From assembly GCF_018687935.1 (NCBI RefSeq), contig NZ_CP061308.1, forward strand, positions 1,172,048 to 1,236,047: DNA of 64,000 nt, given 5' to 3'. The notes below the pieces were generated by a model. The model saw only the letters and a list, made by a program, of their open reading frames with translations. It did no database searches and was not told the origin of the DNA. Positions within the stretch are counted from its first letter, which is position 1. Each line of letters starts with the position of its first letter. The stretch is from Polynucleobacter sp. JS-JIR-5-A7. Lineage in GTDB: Bacteria > Pseudomonadota > Gammaproteobacteria > Burkholderiales > Burkholderiaceae. The translations under genes and the position numbers were made by a program. Below are positions 16,245-25,398 of this stretch, in pieces.

Positions 16245-17453
16245 TTACTTCTTCAAGCCGCCAACAAGATCGCTTTTAAGATCGTTGATATTCTCAAGGC
16301 CTACTGCAATACGTACTAAGCCATCTGTAATTCCTGCAACTTTGCGAGCCTCTGGCGTTACACGGCAATGCGTTGTCGTCGCTGGATGAGTAATCGTGGT
16401 ACGGGTATCGCCTAAGTTAGCTGTAATAGAGCAAAGCTTGGTTTGATTGATTAGGTTGAAAGCCGCTTTTTTTCCGCCCTTGAGAACAAAGGAGAGAATA
16501 GCCCCACCCGTTTTTTGTTGGCGCATTGCCAAAGCATGTTGCGGATGTGATTTAAGGCCTGGATGGTAGACGCGCTCAACACCAGGCTGTTTCTCGAGCC
16601 ATTGCGCTAATGCAAGGGCATTCTCGCTCTGCTGCTTCATACGAAGCTCAAGTGTCTCCAGACCTTTGAGAAACACCCAAGCATTAAAAGCAGACAGTGT
16701 TGGTCCTGCGGTTCGAACGTATGGGAATACCTTACCCATAACAAAATCTTTGCTGCCCACAATCGCACCGCCAACCACTCTACCCTGACCATCTAAATAC
16801 TTGGTTGCTGAATGAATCACGACATCAGCACCTAAAGCCAATGGCTTTTGGAGAGCTGGTGTGCAAAAACAGTTATCTACCGCAAATAAGGCTTTTGCTT
16901 TCTTGGCAATCTTAGAAATCGCTTTGATATCGGCAATCTCAGTCAAAGGATTTGATGGGGTCTCAAGATAAAACAGTTTGGTGTTTGGCTGGACAGCAGC
17001 TTGCCATGACTTGGTATCTGCCAAATCAACATATGTAGTGGTAATTCCAAAGCGACTGAGGATGTTAGTGAACAACTGAATCGTTGCACCAAAGACAGAA
17101 CGTGAGCAAACTACATGATCGCCCGCTTGCAAATGCGCCATCGCCATCGTCAAAATGGCAGACATACCAGAAGCAGTTGCAATGCAAGCTTCACCACCTT
17201 CTAAAGCGGCCAAGCGATCTTGGAACATACTGACAGTTGGATTGGTAAAGCGTGAATAGATAAAACCTTGGTCCGCATGGGCAAAGCCATCAGCCGCTAA
17301 CTCAGCACTATCAAAACAGAAACTGGAAGTCAGAAACATAGCCTCTGAATGCTCTTGATATTCAGCCGTGCGACGAGTGCCAGCGCGGACCGCTAAGGTC
17401 TCGAGCGCTAGCTTGGAAAAATCAGGTTTTTTGCGGGTAGGTTTACTCTTCAT
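16245..17453 (-). CDS. metZ: O-succinylhomoserine sulfhydrylase
   Basis: A PLP enzyme of the Cys/Met metabolism family that makes homocysteine directly from O-succinylhomoserine and sulfide in the cytoplasm. The PLP lysine is in HSATKYLDGQGRVVGG, and SRFTNPTVSMFQDRLAALEGG is the usual N-terminal signature. The 402-residue length and the lack of cystathionine-gamma-synthase features favour MetZ. It lies downstream of purF, as in many betaproteobacteria; the 59-base gap holds a strong hairpin. Cystathionine-type lyase activity is the main alternative. Confidence 0.92.
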   Translation of the reverse strand: MKSKPTRKKPDFSKLALETLAVRAGTRRTAEYQEHSEAMFLTSSFCFDSAELAADGFAHADQGFIYSRFTNPTVSMFQDRLAALEGGEACIATASGMSAILTMAMAHLQAGDHVVCSRSVFGATIQLFTNILSRFGITTTYVDLADTKSWQAAVQPNTKLFYLETPSNPLTEIADIKAISKIAKKAKALFAVDNCFCTPALQKPLALGADVVIHSATKYLDGQGRVVGGAIVGSKDFVMGKVFPYVRTAGPTLSAFNAWVFLKGLETLELRMKQQSENALALAQWLEKQPGVERVYHPGLKSHPQHALAMRQQKTGGAILSFVLKGGKKAAFNLINQTKLCSITANLGDTRTTITHPATTTHCRVTPEARKVAGITDGLVRIAVGLENINDLKSDLVGGLKK

Positions 17454-17477
17454 AATGCTATTTTGACACCGAATTGC

Positions 17478-17503
17478 AGAATTGCCTCGAGTGAGGCAAT
17501 TCT
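17478..17503. other. Perfect 11-bp stem–loop between purF and metZ
   Basis: Arms AGAATTGCCTC (17478–17488) and GAGGCAATTCT (17493–17503) pair perfectly around a four-base loop, nine bases after the purF stop. In the direction of transcription (minus) no T run follows, so it is not a standard intrinsic terminator for purF. On the plus strand a CTTTTT run follows, but no plus-strand gene precedes it. It may stabilise the purF 3' end or affect metZ expression. Confidence 0.55.
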
Positions 17504-17512
17504 TGTCGCTTT

Positions 17513-19051
17513 TTAGTCTTCGGTAGCCAAATGTAGGTGGAGCTGGGAGCGAGCAAAGTCGCTTGAATCACGCTGACGGTCTGCCTGTGCAGCAGAAGAA
17601 TTACGCTGCGCTTCCAAGGCATCCAAATACGATTCATTAATGTCGCCGGTAATGTAATGCCCGTCAAAACAAGAAGCTTCGAAATTATGAAGATTGGGAT
17701 TGATATCCCTTACCGCCTGTTTCATATCTTCAACGCTTTGATAGATAAGTTGGTCGGCGCCAATCATCTTGTTAATTTCTTCATCAGTGCGACCATAGGC
17801 AACTAACTCGCTACGCGTTGGCATATCAATACCGTAGACGTTCGGGAAGCGCACTGGAGGTGCAGCAGAGGCAAAGATCACTTTCTTAGCGCCAGACTCG
17901 CGTGCCATTTGCACAATCTCAAATGAGGTAGTGCCACGGACAATAGAATCATCCACGATCAAGACAGTCTTATCTTTAAACTCAATCCGCATGGCATTGA
18001 GTTTCTGACGAACAGACTTTTTACGCACAGCCTGTCCCGGCATGATGAAGGTACGACCGATATAACGATTCTTAAAGAAGCCTTCACGATAATCCACGCC
18101 TAATTTCTTAGCCACTTGCATTGCTGCAGGACGACTAGAATCCGGAATCGGCATAACTACATCAATTTCATCGACATTAGTCTCTTTGCGAATCTTCTCT
18201 GCCAAGTAATCACCCATGCGCATACGCACGTTATAGACCGTGACTCCATCGATAGTGGAGTCTGGACGAGCCATATAGACGTATTCAAAAATACAAGGCG
18301 TCAGAACAGCATTCAGCACACATTGACGCGCATAGAAGTTGCCGTCTAAATCAATATAGATGGCTTCACCAGGATTAACATCCCGCACAAAGGTAAATCC
18401 GAGACCTTCCAGTGCAACGGATTCAGAGGCTACCATCCATTCTGGGCCTTGCGGCGTATCAATCCGCCCAATACAAAGAGGACGAATACCAAATGGATCG
18501 CGGAATGCTAGCAAGCCATAGCCAGCAATCAAAGAGACTACGGCGTATGAACCCTTAACGCGACTTGTTACGCCGGTGACAGCATTAAACATCGCGCCCT
18601 CATCCAAGGCAGCACTATTTGTTTCTTTTTGGAGTTCATCTGCTAAGACGTTTAGCAATACTTCGGTATCTGAGCTGGTGTTAATGTGACGACGATCTCG
18701 ATAAGCCATCTCTACACGTAAGCTTGGAGCATTGGTGAGGTTGCCGTTGTGAGCCAAAATAATGCCGTAAGGGGCACTGACATAAAACGGTTGCGCTTCT
18801 TCTTCGCTACTTGCTGAACCAGCGGTGGGATAACGTACTTGGCCAATACCAGCATTACCCACTAAGCTGCGCATATTGCGAGTTCTAAACACGTCTCGTA
18901 CTAAGCCATTGGCTTTATGCATCGTGAACGAATTACCGTTCATCGTCGCAATGCCGGCAGCATCTTGTCCGCGATGCTGCAAGAGCAACAAAGCATCATA
19001 GAGAAGTTGGTTGACTGGGGAGTGGGAAACAGTTCCGACGACGCCGCACAT
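17513..19051 (-). CDS. purF: Amidophosphoribosyltransferase
   Basis: PurF makes 5-phosphoribosylamine from PRPP and glutamine, the first step of purine synthesis. The chain starts MCGVVGTV, so C2 is the Ntn nucleophile of the glutaminase domain after removal of Met. LLQHRGQDAAGI and the PRPP-binding motif VLIVDDSIVRGTT are visible. The 512-residue length is normal and no propeptide is present. It follows cvpA by four bases, the widespread cvpA–purF pair. Confidence 0.97.
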   Translation of the reverse strand: MCGVVGTVSHSPVNQLLYDALLLLQHRGQDAAGIATMNGNSFTMHKANGLVRDVFRTRNMRSLVGNAGIGQVRYPTAGSASSEEEAQPFYVSAPYGIILAHNGNLTNAPSLRVEMAYRDRRHINTSSDTEVLLNVLADELQKETNSAALDEGAMFNAVTGVTSRVKGSYAVVSLIAGYGLLAFRDPFGIRPLCIGRIDTPQGPEWMVASESVALEGLGFTFVRDVNPGEAIYIDLDGNFYARQCVLNAVLTPCIFEYVYMARPDSTIDGVTVYNVRMRMGDYLAEKIRKETNVDEIDVVMPIPDSSRPAAMQVAKKLGVDYREGFFKNRYIGRTFIMPGQAVRKKSVRQKLNAMRIEFKDKTVLIVDDSIVRGTTSFEIVQMARESGAKKVIFASAAPPVRFPNVYGIDMPTRSELVAYGRTDEEINKMIGADQLIYQSVEDMKQAVRDINPNLHNFEASCFDGHYITGDINESYLDALEAQRNSSAAQADRQRDSSDFARSQLHLHLATED

Positions 19052-19055
19052 ATCT

Positions 19056-19622
19056 CTAATTTCCTATTGTTAATGTAGGAGTAATGGTTGGGGTGATTTT
19101 AGGCATTGTATTACTCAATTGCTTTGCCCAATCGGCTGGTAACCAACCTTTAATTAATCCAGTAGCCATATCAACGGTCGGCCTGGTAAGCGCGTTTTTC
19201 CATGCCACACTCTGTGGAATAGGAGTCAAGGCCGCCAAGGTGGCAAGTACCACCACAATCAAGCCACCGCGTAATAAACCAAACGCCAAGCCTAAAAAAC
19301 GGTCCGTCAAACTTAAGCCTGCTGACAAAATAATCTTTTGCACTAAGCCACCGAACAATCCACAGATAATCAAAGTCAATACAAACAGAATGATCCAACT
19401 CAAACCAAGGCTGAGCAATTCGTCTAGATGAAAGGTTGAAAGCCATTCAGTAGAAAGATAGTTACTGTAGTGATAAGCCACCCAAGCAGCGACGAACCAA
19501 GAAGCAAGCGCCAGAACTTCTTTAAATAATCCGCGTGAGATACCCACTAGGGCAGACACCAAAAGTACCACTAGGGTGAAATAATCCACCGATGTTAGCT
19601 TTAAGGTGGATAAGTATTCCAT
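19056..19622 (-). CDS. cvpA: CvpA family membrane protein
   Basis: A 188-residue inner-membrane protein with four predicted helices in its first 130 residues (for example TLVVLLVSALVGISRGLFKE). It is named for its need in colicin V export in Escherichia coli; the basic function is unsettled, with links to envelope stress tolerance. The coupling to purF (four-base gap) and to the upstream SPOR gene (shared base at 19622) is conserved in betaproteobacteria. The C-terminal tail is hydrophilic and rich in Pro and Thr. Confidence 0.9.
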   Translation of the reverse strand: MEYLSTLKLTSVDYFTLVVLLVSALVGISRGLFKEVLALASWFVAAWVAYHYSNYLSTEWLSTFHLDELLSLGLSWIILFVLTLIICGLFGGLVQKIILSAGLSLTDRFLGLAFGLLRGGLIVVVLATLAALTPIPQSVAWKNALTRPTVDMATGLIKGWLPADWAKQLSNTMPKITPTITPTLTIGN

Positions 19623-20434
19623 TACTGCTTACCAGTCTCAACAAGTCTTGGTGAAAGACCCATTGCCTTGGTTTTCTTTTCTGCTGCTTCTGCAGAATCT
19701 TTATCTGTGAATGGACCAGCTCGCAAAACATAGAGCTTAGTCCCATCACTACCTGTTTTATTAAACACGTAGTTTGGAATCTTTTGATCTTTCAGTTTAG
19801 CCACCCAACCTTTAGTGCGATCTTCAGATGCAAATGCGCCAAGCTGAATGATGAACTTGCCAGAGCCACTTGCCGCACTCGCACCATTAGCACTACTGAC
19901 ATTGTCTTTGGTCGCATCATCCGTCTTCGCTTTAGCATTAGAAGCAGAAACTACCTCTTCTCCTGTTGCCAATCCTAGACCAGAAGCCTTGCTAGGAGCA
20001 GGCTTTGTTTCTGACTTAGGTTCTGTCCTTGCTTCAGACTTTACTTCGGGAGCAGGTGTGGATTCTTTAGCAGACTCCACTAGGGCGTCTACTTTTACTC
20101 TTTCTTCAGTTCTGGCTTCCGGCTTTGCTTCTATACCAGGGATTGGCAAACTCGTGACGATATTGACTGCAATATCGTTAGGCGCAGACTTTGGCCGACT
20201 ATCGAGAATGCGAGGTAAACCAACAACGGCAATCAGAACCAATACTGCCGCGCCAATCAATCGATGGCGCGCTCTTTGTTGTTCTGGATCTTCGGTGAGG
20301 GCAAGCTCTTCAGCTTCAAGAGCCCGCTGGAAACTACGGGGAGCGGTCCGCTGAGCAGAACGACGCCTTGCTGAACCCAATTCAAGGTCATCAGCCTGAG
20401 TTTTTCGCTTAAAAAAGCTCGGTAAACGAATCAT
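19622..20434 (-). CDS. SPOR-domain inner-membrane protein (DedD-like)
   Basis: A 270-residue bitopic protein: a basic cytoplasmic N-terminus, one membrane helix (LIGAAVLVLIAVVGLPRIL, about residues 60–78), a linker rich in Ala, Pro, Glu and Lys, and a C-terminal SPOR domain from about residue 195 (KFIIQLGAFASEDRT … YVLRAGPFTDKDSA). SPOR domains bind denuded septal peptidoglycan, so a role in cell division is likely, as for DedD. It lies between folC and cvpA with no intergenic space. The linker is low-complexity and probably disordered. Confidence 0.9.
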   Translation of the reverse strand: MIRLPSFFKRKTQADDLELGSARRRSAQRTAPRSFQRALEAEELALTEDPEQQRARHRLIGAAVLVLIAVVGLPRILDSRPKSAPNDIAVNIVTSLPIPGIEAKPEARTEERVKVDALVESAKESTPAPEVKSEARTEPKSETKPAPSKASGLGLATGEEVVSASNAKAKTDDATKDNVSSANGASAASGSGKFIIQLGAFASEDRTKGWVAKLKDQKIPNYVFNKTGSDGTKLYVLRAGPFTDKDSAEAAEKKTKAMGLSPRLVETGKQ

Positions 20435-20437
20435 GGA

Positions 20438-21763
20438 TCAATGCGCCTGGTTGTTTCGATAAGCCATTACGCCTGCAACAGTATAGAAGGATCCGAAGGT
20501 CACAATTCTATCACCCTCACCAGCCTGAGATAGCGCTTTTTGATACGCTGAAGCTGGATTTTCGAAGATTTCGATACCGCCATCAGCCCCATTTTTTGGC
20601 TTTACTCCCAGAGCCTCAAGTTGCTGGGCTAAGGTTTTTGCCAACGCTGCCCGAGGGGTTGGCAAATCCGTACAAAACCAGAAATCCACGATGTCCAGCA
20701 AAGGCTTTATCACGCCTTCGATATCTTTATCAGCCATAGCGCCAAAAATGGCATAGGTATAAGGGTGATAGCCCATTTTGTCTAGGCCCTGAGCTAGAGT
20801 AGCGGCAGCATGGGGGTTATGAGCAACATCCAAGACCACCGTCGGTTGACCTGGTAGAACCTGAAAACGACCCGGTAACTCGACCATGGCAAAACCATTG
20901 CGAATATCCTGCGCGCTGACTAGCAAACGTTGATGCAAAGCCATTAAGGCAGCAATCACAGCAGAAGCATTCAGAATCTGATTGGCACCGCGCAGTGCTG
21001 GGTAACCAAGACCACTAAAGCGTTTATTCCGGCCGGCCCAACCCCACTGCTGTTTATCACCCTGGAAGTTATAGTCCCGACCCTGCAACCAAAGATCACA
21101 ACCCAACTTTTCTGCATAATCAATTAAAGATTGTGGCGGCACGGGGTCACCGCAGACAGCAATGTGGCCAGGTCGAAAGATCCCGGCTTTTTCCAAAGCA
21201 ATTGCCTCACGTGTATCACCCAAAAAATCCGCATGATCAATATCAATACTTGTCACGATGGCGCAATCTGCATCCACAATATTGACGGCATCTAAACGAC
21301 CACCCATGCCCACCTCAAGTACCACGGCATCTAAATTTGCTTTAGCAAACAAATGCATGATCGCCAGAGTGGTGAACTCAAAATAGGTCAGCGTTGGTGC
21401 ATCGACCAGACTCACACGGGCTTGTTCGACCGCTACAAAGTGTTCTAACAAAAGAGCATCTTTCACTTCTTCGCCGTTAAGGCGAGCCCGCTCATTAAAA
21501 CTGAGTAAATGGGGTGAAGTGTGACAACCCACTCGATAGCCAGAAGCCAGCAGGATACTTTCTAGATAGGCACAGGTAGAACCTTTGCCGTTCGTACCGC
21601 CGACAGTAATGACTGGACAATCAAAGTGAAGGTCTAGTGCAGCTTTAACACGATTAATACGCTCAAGACCCATATCGATACCAAGGGGATGAGCGGTTTC
21701 GAGGTGACTCAGCCAAGCCTCGAGGCTGGTAAAAAGAATTGGGGCTTGGTGTGCTGTGCTCAA
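20438..21763 (-). CDS. folC: Dihydrofolate / folylpolyglutamate synthase
   Basis: FolC adds glutamate to dihydropteroate and then to folates. The P-loop VGGTNGKGSTCAYLE is at about residues 55–69, and LEVGMGGRLDAVN and SIDIDHADFLG are the Mur-ligase-type ATP/Mg sites. A C-terminal ligase domain begins with LDVAHNPHA. The 441-residue length fits a bifunctional enzyme. It lies four bases after accD, the common accD–folC–dedD–cvpA–purF order. Confidence 0.95.
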   Translation of the reverse strand: MSTAHQAPILFTSLEAWLSHLETAHPLGIDMGLERINRVKAALDLHFDCPVITVGGTNGKGSTCAYLESILLASGYRVGCHTSPHLLSFNERARLNGEEVKDALLLEHFVAVEQARVSLVDAPTLTYFEFTTLAIMHLFAKANLDAVVLEVGMGGRLDAVNIVDADCAIVTSIDIDHADFLGDTREAIALEKAGIFRPGHIAVCGDPVPPQSLIDYAEKLGCDLWLQGRDYNFQGDKQQWGWAGRNKRFSGLGYPALRGANQILNASAVIAALMALHQRLLVSAQDIRNGFAMVELPGRFQVLPGQPTVVLDVAHNPHAAATLAQGLDKMGYHPYTYAIFGAMADKDIEGVIKPLLDIVDFWFCTDLPTPRAALAKTLAQQLEALGVKPKNGADGGIEIFENPASAYQKALSQAGEGDRIVTFGSFYTVAGVMAYRNNQAH

Positions 21764-21767
21764 GCGC

Positions 21768-22655
21768 TTAGACAGCTGCGCTACCCGCGATCGCAGGCTC
21801 AGGAAGTTTCTGCAAGAGTGCTAAGAGTCGCGCAATCTCACCACGCATTTGACGGCGATCCACAATCATGTCGATGCCCCCTTTTTGCATTAAGAACTCA
21901 GAGCGCTGGAAACCTTCTGGCAATTTTTCCCGAACGGTTTGCTCAATCACGCGCGGGCCAGCAAAACCAATCAGGGCTTTTGGCTCCGCCATCACCACAT
22001 CACCCATAAAAGCAAAACTAGCGGAGATGCCACCCATGGTTGGGTCGGTCAATACGCTGATATAAGGCAAACCTTTTTTAGACAACAAGGTCAACATCGA
22101 ATTAGTCTTCGCCATCTGAAACAAGGACAGCAAGCTCTCTTGCATACGAGCGCCGCCAGTAGCGGTTACGCAAATGAAGGCACATTTTTTATTGATGGCT
22201 TCTTGCACACCGCGTGCAAAACGCTCACCCACCACGGAGCCCATAGAGCCACCCATGTATTGGAATTCAAAACAAGCTGCGACTACTGGAATGGTTTCAA
22301 TTTTTCCACCCATCACAATCAGAGCTTCCGTTTCGCCAGAAGCGTCATTTGCTTCTTTAATGCGATCTGGATACTTTTTAGAATCTTTAAATTTCAGGGG
22401 ATCAGTTGGATAGATATCTGCACCGATTTCGTAACGACCTTTTGGATCGAGTAAATTATCTAGACGCTGACGTGCGCCGATACGCATATGATGACTACAT
22501 TTTGGACAGACCGAAAGATTGGCTTCGATATCCGTGCTGTAGAGAACCGTTTCGCAACTAGGGCACTTTACCCACAATCCCTCTGGTACTGATTTGCGAT
22601 TCGCAGGATCAGTATGTTGAATTTGGGGAGGGAGTAATTTATCTATCCAGCTCAT
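21768..22655 (-). CDS. accD: Acetyl-CoA carboxylase carboxyltransferase beta subunit
   Basis: AccD with AccA moves the carboxyl group from biotin to acetyl-CoA, the first step of fatty-acid synthesis. The N-terminal zinc ribbon has cysteines C31, C34, C50 and C53. The crotonase-fold part contains ATGGARMQESLLSL and PTMGGISASFAFMGD. Length 295 is normal. Its start base is shared with the end of trpA, so the two are coupled. Confidence 0.97.
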   Translation of the reverse strand: MSWIDKLLPPQIQHTDPANRKSVPEGLWVKCPSCETVLYSTDIEANLSVCPKCSHHMRIGARQRLDNLLDPKGRYEIGADIYPTDPLKFKDSKKYPDRIKEANDASGETEALIVMGGKIETIPVVAACFEFQYMGGSMGSVVGERFARGVQEAINKKCAFICVTATGGARMQESLLSLFQMAKTNSMLTLLSKKGLPYISVLTDPTMGGISASFAFMGDVVMAEPKALIGFAGPRVIEQTVREKLPEGFQRSEFLMQKGGIDMIVDRRQMRGEIARLLALLQKLPEPAIAGSAAV

Positions 22656-23458
22656 TAGTTTTGACTATCCAATGCGTCTCGAATCTCACGAATGAAGGTT
22701 TCCAGTGATTGTACCGCCTGCCCTGGGGGCGCATCCTCCAAAAGACGAATAATCCGACTACCAATGACCACCGCATCAGCGCTAGCAGATACTGCCTTAG
22801 CGCTCGCAGCATCGCTAATTCCAAAGCCCACCGCAATGGGAATATCAGTCTCTTCGCGGATTTTAGGAATGATGCTAGCGACATCTTGGGTATTCAGATG
22901 TGAGGCCCCAGTTACTCCGCGCATAGATACATAGTAAATGTATCCAGAGGCGATCTTGGCAGCATCTTTAATACGTTCATGTGATGAAGTTGGTGCCAAT
23001 AGGAAAATGGGATCTATTCCCGCAACGCGCATACGTGCTGCAAAGTCAACGCACTCTTCTGGCGGGTAATCCACCACCAAGACACCATCCACACCCGCTG
23101 CTTTAGCTTCGGTTGCAAAACGCTCTGTACCCATTTGCTCAACAGGATTGGCATAGCCCATGAGTACCACTGGAGTAGTCGCATCTTTTTTACGGAACTC
23201 TTTGACCATCTCTAAACAAGAATGCAAAGTGACGCCATGCGTTAATGCACGCTCAGATGATCTTTGAATGACAGGGCCATCAGCCATTGGATCAGAGAAT
23301 GGCACACCCAATTCAATGACGCTGGAACCACCGCGCACTAATGCGTGCATGAGTTCTACCGTCATTCCAGGATCGGGATCACCAGCCGTAATAAACGGAA
23401 TCAAGCCTTTTTTACCAGTTGCTTTTAACTCTTTAAAGAGTGCAGTAATTTTTGACAT
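22655..23458 (-). CDS. trpA: Tryptophan synthase alpha subunit
   Basis: TrpA splits indole-3-glycerol phosphate to indole, which is channelled to TrpB. The catalytic Glu and Asp are in VIELGVPFSDPMADGPVIQ and in VLVVDYPPEE. The phosphate-binding IAVGFGISD and DAVVIGSRI motifs are also present. Length 267. It follows trpB by 12 bases and shares its last base with the accD start. Confidence 0.97.
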   Translation of the reverse strand: MSKITALFKELKATGKKGLIPFITAGDPDPGMTVELMHALVRGGSSVIELGVPFSDPMADGPVIQRSSERALTHGVTLHSCLEMVKEFRKKDATTPVVLMGYANPVEQMGTERFATEAKAAGVDGVLVVDYPPEECVDFAARMRVAGIDPIFLLAPTSSHERIKDAAKIASGYIYYVSMRGVTGASHLNTQDVASIIPKIREETDIPIAVGFGISDAASAKAVSASADAVVIGSRIIRLLEDAPPGQAVQSLETFIREIRDALDSQN

Positions 23459-23470
23459 GCTATTTTTTAA

Positions 23471-24664
23471 TTAACCTTCTGATCCTGTTGCTTGTGCAAC
23501 CGTGTGCATGTCCTTGTCGCCACGGCCTGAGAGATTGACCAAGATGGTTTTATCTTTTGGCAAAGTCTTAGCAAGCTTGCAGGCATAAGCAATCGCATGG
23601 GAAGACTCTAGCGCAGGAATGATGCCCTCAATTTGGCAACAGTCATGGAAAGCCTTGAGTGCTTCTTCATCCGTAATAGCCACATAGTCAGCACGACCAG
23701 AATCTTTCAACCAAGCATGCTCAGGACCAACACCTGGATAGTCCATGCCAGCAGAAACAGAATGCGTTTCCGAGATCTGACCATTCTCATCCTGAAGCAA
23801 GTAAGTGCGATTACCGTGCAATACACCTGGCTTACCAACACACAGTGCTGCTGAATGTAAACCACTACCCAGACCATGGCCTGCAGCCTCTACACCAACC
23901 AATTTCACTTCTGGAAAATCAATATAGGGATAGAAAATACCCATAGCATTTGAGCCACCGCCAATGCAAGCTAATACAAAGTCTGGTTGACGACCAGTCA
24001 TCTCTGGCATTTGTACTTTGCACTCTTCACCAATCACGCTTTGGAAATCACGCACCATCATCGGATAAGGATGCGGACCTGCAACGGTACCGATGATGTA
24101 AAAAGTGTTATCTACATTGGTCACCCAATCGCGCATCGCTTCATTCAGTGCATCTTTTAAGGTTTTGGTTCCAGACTCAACGGGAACTACCTTGGCGCCT
24201 AGTAACTTCATCCGAAATACATTTTGTGCTTGACGTGCTACATCTACAGAACCTTGATACACAGTACAGTCCAGACCAAAGCGCGCGCAGATCGTGGCAG
24301 TAGCAACACCGTGTTGCCCTGCTCCTGTCTCGGCGATGATGCGTGGCTTACCCATGCGCTTGGCGAGCATCGCTTGACCAATGACATTATTAATCTTATG
24401 GGCACCAGTGTGGTTTAAGTCTTCACGCTTGAGATAGATCTGTGCGCCGCCGAGCATTTCGCTCCAACGCTTCGCATGATAGACCGGTGAAGGCCTACCG
24501 ACAAAGTGTTTCAGTTCGTAGTGGAACTCTTCAATGAACTCAGGATCATGTTGATATTTTGCATAGGCTTCTTTGAGCTCATCTAATGCATACATCAATG
24601 TCTCAGAAACAAACACACCGCCGTAAGGACCGAAGTGTCCTCGTGCATCTGGCTTGTCGTACAT
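23471..24664 (-). CDS. trpB: Tryptophan synthase beta subunit
   Basis: TrpB condenses indole with serine through PLP. The PLP lysine is K90 in HTGAHKINNV, with the loop ETGAGQHGVA and the phosphate-binding CIGGGSNAMG. Length 397 matches the standard TrpB1 form. It sits between trpF and trpA; the trpF–trpB gap of 30 bases shows no leader peptide or attenuator. Confidence 0.98.
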   Translation of the reverse strand: MYDKPDARGHFGPYGGVFVSETLMYALDELKEAYAKYQHDPEFIEEFHYELKHFVGRPSPVYHAKRWSEMLGGAQIYLKREDLNHTGAHKINNVIGQAMLAKRMGKPRIIAETGAGQHGVATATICARFGLDCTVYQGSVDVARQAQNVFRMKLLGAKVVPVESGTKTLKDALNEAMRDWVTNVDNTFYIIGTVAGPHPYPMMVRDFQSVIGEECKVQMPEMTGRQPDFVLACIGGGSNAMGIFYPYIDFPEVKLVGVEAAGHGLGSGLHSAALCVGKPGVLHGNRTYLLQDENGQISETHSVSAGMDYPGVGPEHAWLKDSGRADYVAITDEEALKAFHDCCQIEGIIPALESSHAIAYACKLAKTLPKDKTILVNLSGRGDKDMHTVAQATGSEG

Positions 24665-24694
24665 AGCTACCTCTTTTGATTTATTTACAGCAAA

Positions 24695-25372
24695 TTATTG
24701 GGATGATGCTTTCGCATCTGCTGCGCGCACTGCTTTTACAAACTCAGCCATGAGCGCAGGATCTTTGACACCCCTGCTGCTTTCTACGCCACTAGAGACG
24801 TCAACTGCGCAAGGATGCAGGCGTGCAATTGCCTCGCCCACGTTGCGCGTGTTCAATCCACCACTCAAAACGACCCGAGGCGCGTTTTCGCTTACCCATG
24901 TTTGTGGAATTCCTTGCCAATCAAAAGGAACGCCTCCGCCACCATAACCCTCAACGAGAGCATCCAGCAGAAAAGCGTTTGCATCCCTGTATTGTAGGGA
25001 AAAATCATCAAAAGCGAACTGGGCTCCTACACGCGCCGCCTTTATCCAATGCTGGCCTTGTGCCAACTGCACGCATCTTTGCGGGGTCTCATCCCCATGA
25101 AACTGCCATAAAGTGATCGCAGCCGCAGCGCGGATAGCGGCAAACTCCTCATCTGAAGCATTGACTACCAATCCAACCGCGTCTACCCCCGCTGGGAGCC
25201 TTGAAATCAGTTGGGCGGCAATATTAGGGCTTACGGCTCGCACACTGGGAGGGTAAAAGACAAATCCAACGGCATCGACTCCAGCTGAAACGGCGGCATC
25301 AATATCCGCTGAGGTCTTTAAACCACAGATTTTGACCCGGGTTCGCCCCGGCGAGTATGTCAATAAGCCCAT
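24695..25372 (-). CDS. trpF: Phosphoribosylanthranilate isomerase
   Basis: TrpF isomerises phosphoribosylanthranilate in the tryptophan pathway. The family start VKICGLKTSADIDAA carries the catalytic cysteine, and LSGGLNTRNVGEAI and DVSSGVES are the phosphate-binding end of the TIM barrel. Length 225 is slightly long because of an N-terminal extension (MGLLTYSPGRTR). It lies 26 bases after truA, followed by trpB and trpA. Confidence 0.95.
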   Translation of the reverse strand: MGLLTYSPGRTRVKICGLKTSADIDAAVSAGVDAVGFVFYPPSVRAVSPNIAAQLISRLPAGVDAVGLVVNASDEEFAAIRAAAAITLWQFHGDETPQRCVQLAQGQHWIKAARVGAQFAFDDFSLQYRDANAFLLDALVEGYGGGGVPFDWQGIPQTWVSENAPRVVLSGGLNTRNVGEAIARLHPCAVDVSSGVESSRGVKDPALMAEFVKAVRAADAKASSQ

Positions 25373-25398
25373 AGATCAATGATAAGGCTTTCGGGAGC

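Noticed and set aside
17454..17512. SAM or other riboswitch before metZ
   Set aside because: The gap is 59 bases with only one simple stem; no multi-helix junction or conserved riboswitch core is visible.
19848..20354. Plus-strand open frame of 168 codons opposite the SPOR gene
   Set aside because: Its protein is low-complexity (Ala/Ser/Leu/Thr runs) and mirrors the Ala/Lys/Glu-rich linker on the minus strand. The SPOR gene is well supported and fully overlaps it.
21939..22454. Plus-strand open frame of 171 codons inside accD
   Set aside because: accD is complete with zinc ribbon and crotonase motifs. The reverse frame has no recognisable domain and no ribosome site.
24665..24694. Tryptophan leader peptide/attenuator before trpB
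   Set aside because: Only 30 bases separate trpF and trpB, and there are no tandem Trp codons or alternative hairpins.
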